In this document: piece after piece, positions 8,992 to 17,448 of the stretch
How positions within the stretch are numbered: position 1 is the stretch's first letter
Layout of the letters: each line of letters starts with the position of its first letter
DNA from: Methylibium sp. Root1272
GTDB lineage: Bacteria > Pseudomonadota > Gammaproteobacteria > Burkholderiales > Burkholderiaceae_C
Direction of reading: 5' to 3'
NCBI RefSeq assembly: GCF_001425905.1
Contig: NZ_LMDY01000015.1
Coordinates: 1-64,000, forward strand
Length of the DNA stretch: 64,000 nt
The notes under the pieces: model-generated
What the model saw: only the letters and a program-made list of their open reading frames with translations
Databases searched by the model: none
Told to the model about the DNA's origin: nothing
Made by a program: the position numbers and the translations under genes

Positions 8992-11900
8992 TCAGCGAGC
9001 CTCCACGGCTTCCGGCGTCTGGATCGGTCCGCGGCCGCTGTAGCGGTCGAGGTAGAGGTAGATCACCGGCGTCAGGTAGAGCGTGATCGCCTGAGAGAAC
9101 AGCAGGCCGCCGACCACCGCCAGGCCCAGCGGCTGCCGCAGCTCGGCACCGGCACCGATGCCCAGTGCGATCGGCACCGCGCCCATCAGCGCGGCCAGCG
9201 TGGTCATCGTGATCGGCCGGAAGCGCCGCACGCAGGCCTCGCGGATCGCCGCCTCGGGCGCCATGCCCTGGTTGCGCTGCGCATCGAGCGCGAAGTCGAT
9301 CATCATGATCGCGTTCTTCTTCACGATGCCGATCAGCAGCAGGATGCCGATGGTCGCGATCAACGTCAGGTCCTGCCCGAAGAGTTCGAGCATCAGCAAG
9401 GCCCCGACCGCGGCCGAAGGCAGGCCGGCCAGGATGGTCAGCGGGTGGATGTAGCTCTCGTACAGCACACCCAGCAGCACGTAGATCACCAGCAGCGCTG
9501 CGACGATGAGGATCGCCTGGCTGCCCTGCGAGGTCTTGAACACCGCCGCATCGCCGCCGTAGCTGGTGATCACCGACGCCGGCAGGCGGATCTCCTGGCC
9601 ATAGGCTTCGAGCTGCTTCGTCGCAGCGCCGAGCGGCACGCCCGGCGCGAGGTTGAACGACACCGTCACCGCCTGCAGCTGCCCGACGTGGTTGACCGAG
9701 GTCGGCCCCAGCGTGCGCTCCACCGTCGCGAAGCTGTTCAGTGGCACCAGGGCCCCGTTGCTGCTGCGCAGGTAGATGCCGTCGAAGGCGCTCTCGTCTC
9801 GCTTGGCGTCGGGTGCCACCTCCATGATCACCTGGTAGCTGTCGGCGGTGGTGTAGATGGTGGCGACCTGGCGCTCGCCGAAGGCGCTGAACAGCGCGTT
9901 GCGGATCGAGTCGACCGAAACGCCCAGGGTGTTGGCCTTGTCGCGGTCGATCTTCAGCGAGGCCTGCAGGCCCTTGAGCTGCGAATCGGAGGTCACGTCG
10001 CGGAAGCGCGGGTCGGCGCGCAGCTTCTCCTGCAGCTTGGCCGCCCAGTCGTTCAGCTCGTCGGCCTTCACGCTCTGCAGGATGTACTGGTAGCGGCTCT
10101 TGCTCTGGCGCCCGCCGAGCTGCAGGTTCTGCACCGGCTGCAGGTAGACGGTGATGCCGGCCACCTGGCTCAGTTGCTTGCGCAGTCCCTCGACCACCTG
10201 CTTCATCGGCGGGCGCTCGCTGCGCGGCTTCAGGTTGATGAACATGCGGCCGGTGTTCTGCGTGCCGCTGCCGCCGTTGACCGAGTTGACGCTCAACACG
10301 TTGGGATCGGCCAGCATCACCTGCACCGCCTGGTCCTGCAGCTTCACCATCGCCGCGAAAGATGTGTCCTCGGAGGCTTCGGTCGACGCGCGGATCTGGC
10401 CGATGTCTTCCTCGGGGAAGAAGCCCTTCGGGATGGTGACGAACATCAGCGCGGTCAGCGCGAAGGTCAGTACGCCCACCCCCAGCACCAGGCGGCGGTG
10501 CCGCAGCGCCAGGTCGAGCGAGCGCGTGTACCAGCGTGTCGTGGCCTCGAAGCCGCGCTCGAAGCCGCGCACCAGCGCGCCCGGCGGGCGCTGCGTGGCC
10601 TCGGGCTTCAGGTAGCGGCCCGCCAGCATCGGCACCAGGGTCAGCGAGACGAACGCCGACACCAGGATGGCCAGCGAGACGATCACCGCGAACTCGTGGA
10701 ACAGCAGGCCGATCACGCCGGGCATGAAGAAGATCGGGATGAACACCGCGACCAGCGAGGTCGAGATCGAGATGATGGTGAAGCCGACCTCGCGCGAGCC
10801 TTTGAGCGCCGCCTCGAACGGGTCCATGCCCCGCTCGACGTGGTGCATGATGTTCTCGAGCATCACGATCGCGTCGTCCACCACCAGGCCCACGGCCAGC
10901 GTCAGCCCCAGCAGCGAGATGTTGTCGAGGCTGTAGCCGCCGGCCCACAGCAGCGCCACCGCGCCGATCAGCGACACCGGCAGCGACAGCGTCGGGATCA
11001 CCGTCGCGACCGCGCGGCGCAGGAACAGGAAGATCACCAGCACCACCAGCACGATGGTGCCGAGCAGCGTGAGGTTCACGTCATGCAGCGCCTCGCGGAT
11101 CGAGGTGGAGCGGTCGTTCAGCAGGCTCAGCCGGATCGACTGCGGCAGCTGCGCGCTAAAGCCCGGCAGCGCCGCCTTGACCGCATCCACCACGGCCACG
11201 GTGTTGGCGTCTGGCTGGCGCTGCACGGCCAGCGTGATCGACGCCTCGCCATTGAAGTTGGCCGAGGTCTTGACGCTCTCGTAGCTGTCCTCGACCGCCG
11301 CCACGTCGCGCAGCCGCACGGTGTTGCCGTTCTTGCTGCTGACGATCAGGTCGGAGAACTCGGCCGCGTTGCGCAGCTGCCGGTTGGCCTGCACCGTCAG
11401 CGTCTGGCGGTCGCCCTCGAGCGTGCCGACCGGCGTGTTGGCATTGGCGGTGGCGAGCGCCGCACTGAGCTCCTCGATCGCGATGTCGCGCGCGGCCAGC
11501 GCCTGCGGCAGCACCCGCACGCGCACCGCAAAGCGTCGCTGCCCGAAGATGTTCACCTGCGCTACGCCGGGCAGCGTGGACAGCGCGGGCGAGATCAGGT
11601 GCTCGGCGTAGTCGTTCAGGTCCGAAAGGTTCATCGATGGCGAGGTCATCGCCATCAGCAGCACCGGCGCGTCGGCCGGGTTCACCTTGCGGTAGGACGG
11701 CGGCGCCGTCATGTCCTGCGGCAGCGTGCGCTCGGCCCGCAGCAATGCCGCCTGCACGTCGACCGCGGCCGCGTCGATGTCGCGGCCCTCGTCGAATTCG
11801 AGCGTCAGCGAGGTATTGCCCAGCGTGCTGCTCGAGCTGATGATGCTGAGCGAAGGGATAGTCGAGAACTGCTTCTCGAGCTGCAAGGCCACCGAAGTGG

Positions 11901-12078
11901 CCATGGTCTCCGGGCTGGCGCCGGGCAGCGACGCGGTGACGTTGATGACCGGCGTGTTGTAGCTCGGCAGCGCGGCGATCGGGATCTGCCGGTAGGCGAT
12001 GACGCCGGCCACCACCATCGCGAGGTTCAACAGCACCGTCATCACCGGACGGCGGATGAACAACTCCGAAAGGTTCAT
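8992..12078 (-). CDS. RND multidrug efflux permease (HAE1/MdtBC-like)
   Basis: Inner-membrane RND transporter of 1028 residues, full length for the HAE1 family. MNLSELFIRRPVMTVLLNLA is the family N-terminus, placing TM1 at about residues 12-30. TM4 carries the proton-relay aspartates in LVVDDAIVMLEN. Two large periplasmic loops and a second six-helix bundle ending before residue 1010 complete the layout. GASPETMATSVALQLEKQ is typical of MdtB/MdtC/MuxB-type pumps rather than heavy-metal CusA. The start overlaps the adaptor stop by 4 nt (ATGA). No outer-membrane TolC-type partner is encoded nearby. Confidence 0.95.
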   Translation of the reverse strand: MNLSELFIRRPVMTVLLNLAMVVAGVIAYRQIPIAALPSYNTPVINVTASLPGASPETMATSVALQLEKQFSTIPSLSIISSSSTLGNTSLTLEFDEGRDIDAAAVDVQAALLRAERTLPQDMTAPPSYRKVNPADAPVLLMAMTSPSMNLSDLNDYAEHLISPALSTLPGVAQVNIFGQRRFAVRVRVLPQALAARDIAIEELSAALATANANTPVGTLEGDRQTLTVQANRQLRNAAEFSDLIVSSKNGNTVRLRDVAAVEDSYESVKTSANFNGEASITLAVQRQPDANTVAVVDAVKAALPGFSAQLPQSIRLSLLNDRSTSIREALHDVNLTLLGTIVLVVLVIFLFLRRAVATVIPTLSLPVSLIGAVALLWAGGYSLDNISLLGLTLAVGLVVDDAIVMLENIMHHVERGMDPFEAALKGSREVGFTIISISTSLVAVFIPIFFMPGVIGLLFHEFAVIVSLAILVSAFVSLTLVPMLAGRYLKPEATQRPPGALVRGFERGFEATTRWYTRSLDLALRHRRLVLGVGVLTFALTALMFVTIPKGFFPEEDIGQIRASTEASEDTSFAAMVKLQDQAVQVMLADPNVLSVNSVNGGSGTQNTGRMFINLKPRSERPPMKQVVEGLRKQLSQVAGITVYLQPVQNLQLGGRQSKSRYQYILQSVKADELNDWAAKLQEKLRADPRFRDVTSDSQLKGLQASLKIDRDKANTLGVSVDSIRNALFSAFGERQVATIYTTADSYQVIMEVAPDAKRDESAFDGIYLRSSNGALVPLNSFATVERTLGPTSVNHVGQLQAVTVSFNLAPGVPLGAATKQLEAYGQEIRLPASVITSYGGDAAVFKTSQGSQAILIVAALLVIYVLLGVLYESYIHPLTILAGLPSAAVGALLMLELFGQDLTLIATIGILLLIGIVKKNAIMMIDFALDAQRNQGMAPEAAIREACVRRFRPITMTTLAALMGAVPIALGIGAGAELRQPLGLAVVGGLLFSQAITLYLTPVIYLYLDRYSGRGPIQTPEAVEAR

Positions 12079-13259
12079 GGCCGCGGCTCCGAGGCGGCGG
12101 CCACGCGACGCGCCGGCCGGCTCGCCGCGCCGGCTGCCGGGACGGCCTGCTCGACCACCGCCGCGCCGGGCCGCAGGTTCTGCTTGCCGTCGACGATGAT
12201 GCGCTCGCCCGCCTGCACGCCGCCGACGGCCGCCACGTCGCCGGCCGAGGCGATGACCTCCACCTCACGGAGCTGCGCCTTGCCGTCCGCGCCGACCACG
12301 TAGACCGACTTGGTCTTGGCGCCCTGGATGATCGCGGCCTGCGGCACCAGGATCGCGCCCGGCAGGCTGCCGACCGCAAGCTTCACGTCGGCGTAGGCAC
12401 CGGGCCACAGCTGCTGCTGCGGGTTGGCGAACTGCGCCTTGACCTGCACGGTGCCCGAATTCGCGTCGACCGCGCTGTCGACGAACTGCAGCGTGCCGGT
12501 GAGCGGCGCCTGCGCGTCCGGCAACTGCGCAGTGACACGGCCGGTGCCTGACTTCAGGCTGGCCAGCAGCGCGCCGATGTGCCGCTGCGGCACCGGGAAG
12601 CTGACCGCGATCGGGTCGAGCTGGGTGATGGTCACCAGGGCCGGCGAGGCCGGCGTCACGTAGCTGCCGGCATAGACCGCGATCGCGCCCACACGGCCCG
12701 GGCTCGGTGCCACGATGCGCGCATAGCCGAGGTCCACGCGCGCCGCCTGGATCGCCGCGCGGTCGGCCGCCACCACGGCCTGCTGCGCCTCGACCTGGCT
12801 GAGATTGGTGTCGACAGCGCTCTGCGAGACGAAGTTCTGCCGCAGCAGGTCGCGGCTGCGAGCCAGTTGCCGCTCGGCATCGGCCAGCGTTGCCAGATCG
12901 CGCTGCAACTGCGCCTGCGCCTGGGCCACGCGCACCTGGGCGGCCCGGCTGTCGAGCGTGAACAGCAGGTCGCCGGTGCGGACCGACTGCCCCTCGCGGA
13001 TGTGCACCCGATCGATCGCGGCGCTGATCTGCGGGTGGATCTCCACACGGTTCAGGGCGCTGACGGTGCCGGTCGCCCCCAGTTCCAGAGCGAAATCCTC
13101 GCGGCGTGCCGGTACCGTGGTCACCGTGACGGCGGCGCCGGCCGCTGCGGCCGCGGCGCGCGGGGCGGAGGCCGGCGGGCGCTGCGTCAGCGTCCAAGCG
13201 AGGGCGGCCCCTGCGGCGACCAGCACCACGGCACCCCCCAACAGCATCGTTCTTTTCAT
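12075..13259 (-). CDS. RND efflux periplasmic adaptor (membrane fusion protein)
   Basis: Adaptor of 394 residues that would bridge the RND permease and an outer-membrane channel. An N-terminal anchor or signal segment (MLLGGAVVLVAAGAALAW) is followed by a lipoyl half-motif (residues about 60-90), an Ala/Gln-rich coiled-coil hairpin (about 100-190) with RAAQVRVAQAQAQLQRDL, a second lipoyl half, and beta-barrel and membrane-proximal domains. I chose the ATG at 13259 (MKRTMLL), 14 codons inside the longer open frame, because it puts the hydrophobic segment at the N-terminus. It is the first gene of the two-gene unit and diverges from the pigment operon. Confidence 0.93.
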   Translation of the reverse strand: MKRTMLLGGAVVLVAAGAALAWTLTQRPPASAPRAAAAAAGAAVTVTTVPARREDFALELGATGTVSALNRVEIHPQISAAIDRVHIREGQSVRTGDLLFTLDSRAAQVRVAQAQAQLQRDLATLADAERQLARSRDLLRQNFVSQSAVDTNLSQVEAQQAVVAADRAAIQAARVDLGYARIVAPSPGRVGAIAVYAGSYVTPASPALVTITQLDPIAVSFPVPQRHIGALLASLKSGTGRVTAQLPDAQAPLTGTLQFVDSAVDANSGTVQVKAQFANPQQQLWPGAYADVKLAVGSLPGAILVPQAAIIQGAKTKSVYVVGADGKAQLREVEVIASAGDVAAVGGVQAGERIIVDGKQNLRPGAAVVEQAVPAAGAASRPARRVAAASEPRP

Positions 13260-13444
13260 GTCACTGCGATCTCGGGCAAAGGCGAAAGTTGCCACGCGCA
13301 CTTGAGCCCGGCGTGAAGGACTGTGAACTTGCGTGAAGCCACCGCGGCCATGACGGCCGACGATCGGCCGACCCGGAGTGTCGCCGCCCCGCCGGCCCCC
13401 TGCCCACGCTCGGTCATGCGGAAGGGGCTTCTGCAGCGGCTTGC

Positions 13445-13450
13445 CATAAT
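13445..13450 (+). promoter_or_regulatory. Candidate -10 element of plus-strand pigment operon (leaderless start)
   Basis: The hexamer CATAAT lies 6 nt before the ATG of the methyltransferase, with no Shine-Dalgarno between. If it is the -10, transcription would begin at or next to the start codon, giving a leaderless mRNA. No good TTGACA-like -35 is visible 16-18 nt upstream. Confidence 0.4.
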
Positions 13451-13456
13451 CGTTCG

Positions 13457-14233
13457 ATGCAATCCGGCCCGCCCTCCACCCCTCCGCCCCGCGAGGCCCT
13501 GGCCCCGCATGCGCCGCTCAGCGCCTACTACGGAGACGAAGCCGATCACCAGCGCTTCCTGCGCCGCATTTTCGACGACACCGCGCCGGACTACGAGCGC
13601 ATCGAGCGCATCCTGGCCCTGGGCTCCGGCCCCTGGTACCGCCGGCGGGCGCTGGAGCGGGCCGGGCTCACCACCGGCGCGCAGGTGCTCGACGTCGGCA
13701 TCGGGACCGGCATGGTCGCGCGCGAGGCGCTGCGCCTGATCGGACCGGGCGGCCGCCTGGTCGGCGTCGATCCCAGCCCCGGCATGATGGGCGAGGTGCA
13801 TCTGCCCGGCGTCGAGCTGCGGCAGGGCCGCGCGGAGGCCCTGCCCTGCGACGATGCCAGCGCCGATTTCCTCAGCCTCGGCTACGCGCTGCGGCACATC
13901 GCCGACGTGTCGGCGGCCTTCTCCGAGTTCCACCGCGCCCTGCGGCCCGGCGGGCGGCTGCTGCTGCTCGAGATCACGCGCCCCGTCGGGCGCCTGCCGA
14001 CCACGCTGCTGCGCGGCTACATGCGTGCGGTGGTGCCGCTGATCGCACGCGCGGTCGGGCGCCGCAGCGACACCGCCGAGCTGTGGCGCTACTACTGGGA
14101 CACCATCGAGGCCTGCATCTCGCCGGAATCGGTGATGGAGGCGTTGCGGGCCGCGGGCTTCGAACAGGTGCAGCGCCATGTCGAGCTCGGCATCTTCTCC
14201 GAGTACACGGCCGTCAAGCCGGCCCGCAACTGA
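13457..14233 (+). CDS. SAM-dependent methyltransferase of aryl polyene locus
   Basis: Class I methyltransferase of 258 residues, UbiE/MenG-like. Motif I is VLDVGIGTGMVAREAL (about residues 77-92), motif II contains LVGVDPSPGMMG, and post-motif RPGGRLLLLEI lies near 175. The first 40 residues carry AYYGDEADHQRFLRRIFDDTAPDYERIE, with the conserved FDxxAxxYD-type stretch. It opens the plus-strand operon and stops 4 nt before the halogenase-like gene. Xanthomonadin-type pigments bear a methylated aryl oxygen or head group, so aryl methylation is the likely job (inference); quinone methylation is the alternative. No upstream Shine-Dalgarno is seen. Confidence 0.85.
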   Translation: MQSGPPSTPPPREALAPHAPLSAYYGDEADHQRFLRRIFDDTAPDYERIERILALGSGPWYRRRALERAGLTTGAQVLDVGIGTGMVAREALRLIGPGGRLVGVDPSPGMMGEVHLPGVELRQGRAEALPCDDASADFLSLGYALRHIADVSAAFSEFHRALRPGGRLLLLEITRPVGRLPTTLLRGYMRAVVPLIARAVGRRSDTAELWRYYWDTIEACISPESVMEALRAAGFEQVQRHVELGIFSEYTAVKPARN

Positions 14234-14237
14234 ACCC

Positions 14238-15587
14238 ATGAACTCCGCTGCATCTTCCTCCGACACACCGTCGTCCTTCTGCGACGTGCTCGTCATCGGC
14301 GGCGGCCCGGCCGGCTCCACCGTCGCGGCCCTGCTGGCGAAACAGGGCCGTGACGTCGTGCTGCTGGAGAAGGCCCACCACCCGCGCTTCCACATCGGCG
14401 AATCGCTGCTGCCCGCCAACGTCGCGCTGTTCGACCGGCTCGGCGTGCGCGACCAGGTCGAGAAGATCGGCATGCCCAAGTGGGGCATCGAGTTCGTGTC
14501 GCCCGAGCACCAGCACCGCAGCTACCTCGAGTTCGCCGACCAGTGGGACAAGCGCCAGCCCTATGCCTGGCAGGTGCGCCGCTCCGAGCTGGACGAACTG
14601 CTGTTCCGCCACGCCGCGGCGTCCGGCGCCAAGACCCTGGAGGGCTGCCGCGTGCGCGACGTGAGCTTCGACGCCGAAGGCGCCACCGTGCAGACCACGC
14701 TGGACGACGGCGCGCGGCGCAGTTGGCGGGCCCGCTTCGTGGTCGACGCGTCGGGGCGCGACACCTTCATCGCGAACAAGCTGCGCTGCAAGGAAAAGAA
14801 CCCGGCGCACAACAGCTCCGCGCTGTTCGGCCACTACACCGGTGCGCGCCGGTTGCCGGGCGTGAAGGAGGGCAACATCAGCATCATGTGGTTCGCCCAC
14901 GGCTGGTTCTGGTTCATCCCGCTGGCCGACGGCAGCACCAGCGTCGGTGCGGTGTGCTGGCCCTACTACCTGAAGCAGCGCGACAAGCCGCTGAAGGAGT
15001 TCTTCGACGACACCATCGCGTTGTGCCCCGAGCTGGCCGACCGCCTGAAGGACGCCACGCTGGTGGGCGGCGACGTGCACGCGACCGGCAACTTCTCGTA
15101 CTGCGCCACCCACTGCAGCGGCGAGCGCTACCTGCTGCTCGGCGATGCCTTCACCTTCATCGACCCGATGTTCTCGTCGGGCGTCTACCTCGCGATGCAC
15201 AGCGCCTTCGACGGCGCCGACGTGGTAGCCAGCTGCCTGGACCGCCCCGCCGAGGCCGTGGCCGCCCGCAAGCGTTTCGAGGCGACGATGCGCAAGGGGC
15301 CGCGCGAGTACTCGTGGTTCATCTTCCGCGTCACCAACCCGACCATCCGCGAGATGTTCATGTACCCGGCCAACCCGCTGCGAGTGAAGGAAGCGCTGCT
15401 GTCGCTGCTGGCCGGCGACATCTACGGCAAGACGCCGATCTGGCCCTCGCTGTGGGCCATGAAGGGCATCTACTACCTCATTTCCCTGCGCAGCCTGCGC
15501 CGCACCATCGGCGGCTGGCGGCGGCATCGCCGCAACATCCAGGACATGGGTCCGCTGCGCGGCGAGAACATCCTCGAGGCGCAGTGA
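14238..15587 (+). CDS. FAD-dependent halogenase-like oxidoreductase
   Basis: Flavoprotein of 449 residues. The dinucleotide-binding VIGGGPAGSTVAALLA begins near residue 18. HPRFHIGESLLP near residue 53 and the tryptophan-halogenase signature WFWFIP (WxWxIP, about residue 222) place it in the flavin-dependent halogenase/geranylgeranyl-reductase-like superfamily. LLGDAFTFIDPMFSSG is the second FAD motif. Xanthomonadins are brominated aryl polyenes and related enzymes occur in their gene clusters, so aryl halogenation is plausible (inference); an oxidase or dehydrogenase role cannot be excluded. I chose the ATG at 14238, four nt after the methyltransferase stop, rather than an earlier in-frame ATG inside that gene. 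The end overlaps the chorismatase start (GTGA). Confidence 0.88.
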   Translation: MNSAASSSDTPSSFCDVLVIGGGPAGSTVAALLAKQGRDVVLLEKAHHPRFHIGESLLPANVALFDRLGVRDQVEKIGMPKWGIEFVSPEHQHRSYLEFADQWDKRQPYAWQVRRSELDELLFRHAAASGAKTLEGCRVRDVSFDAEGATVQTTLDDGARRSWRARFVVDASGRDTFIANKLRCKEKNPAHNSSALFGHYTGARRLPGVKEGNISIMWFAHGWFWFIPLADGSTSVGAVCWPYYLKQRDKPLKEFFDDTIALCPELADRLKDATLVGGDVHATGNFSYCATHCSGERYLLLGDAFTFIDPMFSSGVYLAMHSAFDGADVVASCLDRPAEAVAARKRFEATMRKGPREYSWFIFRVTNPTIREMFMYPANPLRVKEALLSLLAGDIYGKTPIWPSLWAMKGIYYLISLRSLRRTIGGWRRHRRNIQDMGPLRGENILEAQ

Positions 15588-16618
15588 CGGTGCCGGCTGC
15601 CCATCCTCCGCCCCACCTGAGCGTCCAACGCCTCACACCATCGCAGTGGTCGGCGCTCGTCGCCGGCGCGACGCCGCCGCTGGGTGCACTCGGCTACGGC
15701 ATGTCCCCCGCACCCGGCCTGGCCACGGTAGCCGGCCAACCCCTGGCCGCCGCCGGCCCGCGCGTCGACGCCTGGTGCAGCTCCACACTGCAGGTCGGCG
15801 CCGGACGGTGCGGCAGCGTCCACTGGCAACATGACGGCCACTGGCTGTTCGGCTCGCTGCAGCTCGACGAAACCCTCCAGGCCGACGGCAGCATGCAGGC
15901 GCTCGCGCAGCGCGCCTACCAGGACGTGTTCGCCACACTGGCCCAGACCGGCTGCGACCACCTGCTGCGGCTGTGGAACTATCTGCCCGACATCAACGGC
16001 GACGGCGGCGGACTCGAGCGCTACCGCCAGTTCAACCTGGGGCGCCAGCAGGCCTTCTTCGACGCGCAGCGCCCCGCCTTCGAGGGCGCTCCAGCGGCCT
16101 GCGCGCTGGGCACGCAAGGCGGCCCGTTCTGCGTGCACTTCCTGGCCGGGAGTACGCGGCCGCTGCAGGTCGAGAACCCGCGGCAGGTGTCGGCCTATCA
16201 CTACCCGAGCGAATACGGCCCGCGCAGCCCGAGCTTCTCGCGCGCGGCGGTGTTCGACGCCGGCGCGGGCCAGGTGGCGCTGCTGATCTCCGGCACGGCC
16301 AGCATCGTCGGCCACGCCAGCTTGCACGCCGGCGACGTGGCCGCACAAACGCGCGAGACGCTGACGAATCTGGAAGCGGTGCTCGGCGCCGCACGCCAGC
16401 GCAGCACCGCGCGCTTCGAGCTCGATCAGCTCTCGCTGACCGTGTACGTGCGCCACGCAAGCGACGCCCCGCAGGTGCTGTCGCTGCTCGGCGACGCGCT
16501 CGGCAACGACGCCGTGGCACTGCGGGATGCCGTGCTGCTGCAGGGCGACGTCTGCCGTCGCGAACTGCTGGTCGAGATCGAAGCCCACGCCTTCGCGCCC
16601 GGCGAGGTACGCGCGTGA
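15584..16618 (+). CDS. Chorismatase / chorismate lyase-like (XanB2/FkbO/Hyg5 family)
   Basis: Protein of 344 residues matching the chorismatase family, often annotated pteridine-dependent deoxygenase-like. Family blocks are LWNYLPDING (about 128-137), RYRQFNLGRQQAFF, NPRQVSAYHYP with GPRSPSFSRA, SGTASIVGHASLH, and a C-terminal CRRELLVEIEA with the conserved Glu. XanB2 of Xanthomonas cleaves chorismate to 3- and 4-hydroxybenzoate, the pigment starter and a ubiquinone precursor. Here the gene lies inside the pigment operon, so it should supply the aryl starter. The start is taken as GTG at 15584, overlapping the previous stop; a GTG two codons later is possible. Confidence 0.9.
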   Translation: MTVPAAHPPPHLSVQRLTPSQWSALVAGATPPLGALGYGMSPAPGLATVAGQPLAAAGPRVDAWCSSTLQVGAGRCGSVHWQHDGHWLFGSLQLDETLQADGSMQALAQRAYQDVFATLAQTGCDHLLRLWNYLPDINGDGGGLERYRQFNLGRQQAFFDAQRPAFEGAPAACALGTQGGPFCVHFLAGSTRPLQVENPRQVSAYHYPSEYGPRSPSFSRAAVFDAGAGQVALLISGTASIVGHASLHAGDVAAQTRETLTNLEAVLGAARQRSTARFELDQLSLTVYVRHASDAPQVLSLLGDALGNDAVALRDAVLLQGDVCRRELLVEIEAHAFAPGEVRA

Positions 16619-17448
16619 GGCGGCTGGCCGGGAACGCCTGCATCGCCTCGCTGCTGGCCTGGACCGCCTCGCCGCCGGTCGCGGCCGAGGTGCAAAGACC
16701 GCTGTGGGAGCTGGGGCTCGGTGCGGCGGGCCTGCGCCTGCCGCACTACCGTGGCGCCGACCAGTCGCACGACTGGCTGCTGCCGCTGCCCTACGTCGTG
16801 TACCGCGGCAAGATCTTCAAGGCCGACCGCGACGGCGCGCGTGCCGTGCTGTTCGAGTCGGACCGGCTCGACTTCGATCTGAGCCTCGCCGCCACCGCGC
16901 CGACGCGCAGCGAGGACAACGACGCACGTCAGGGCATGAGCGATCTCGCGCCGACGCTCGAGCTCGGCCCCAACCTGAACTGGACCGCCGCCCGCGGCAC
17001 CGGCTGGACGTTGCAACTGCGAGCGCCCCTGCGCGCGGCGCTGACGCTGGAGTCGCACGTGCGCGGGATCGGCTGGACCGCCACGCCGAATCTCAGCCTG
17101 GATGTCGAGAACGCCGGCGGCTCCGGCTGGAACCTCGGCCTGATGAGCGGTCCGCTGTTCGGCAGCCGCCGCTTCAACGCCTATTTCTACGACGTACCGG
17201 CGGCCGATGCCACCGCCGATCGACCGGCCTACCGCAGCCGCGGCGGCTACGCCGGGGCCCAGGCCACCGCGACGCTGTCGCGGCGTTTCGAGCGCACCTG
17301 GGCCGGCCTGTTCGTCCGTTACGACACACTGCACGGTGCGCGCTTCGCCGACAGCCCGCTGGTGCGCCAGCGCGACAACCTCTCGTTCGGCATCGCGTTC
17401 AGCTGGGTCTTCGCGACCTCGTCCGAGACCGTATCCTCCGACCGATGA
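16615..17448 (+). CDS. MipA/OmpV-family outer membrane protein
   Basis: Exported protein of 277 residues. Residues 1-24 form a signal peptide (Arg-Arg, hydrophobic core, SPPVAAE cleavage region). The mature part begins WELGLGAAGLRLPHYRGAD with LPLPYVVYRG, as in MipA/OmpV scaffolding proteins, and alternates short polar and aromatic beta-strands, ending in the barrel-like LSFGIAFSWVF. The start is GTG at 16615, overlapping the chorismatase stop (GTGA), and the end overlaps the acyltransferase by 4 nt. Its position suggests an outer-membrane role in pigment placement or tolerance (inference). Confidence 0.85.
   Translation: MRRLAGNACIASLLAWTASPPVAAEVQRPLWELGLGAAGLRLPHYRGADQSHDWLLPLPYVVYRGKIFKADRDGARAVLFESDRLDFDLSLAATAPTRSEDNDARQGMSDLAPTLELGPNLNWTAARGTGWTLQLRAPLRAALTLESHVRGIGWTATPNLSLDVENAGGSGWNLGLMSGPLFGSRRFNAYFYDVPAADATADRPAYRSRGGYAGAQATATLSRRFERTWAGLFVRYDTLHGARFADSPLVRQRDNLSFGIAFSWVFATSSETVSSDR

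Noticed and set aside
9445..12303. Very long plus-strand open frame opposite the RND permease
   Set aside because: Arg/His/Gln-rich product without family features; shadow of a high-GC gene on the other strand.
13256..14488. Minus-strand 410-codon frame opposite the methyltransferase and halogenase-like genes
   Set aside because: The plus-strand genes have clear motifs; the antisense product is low complexity.
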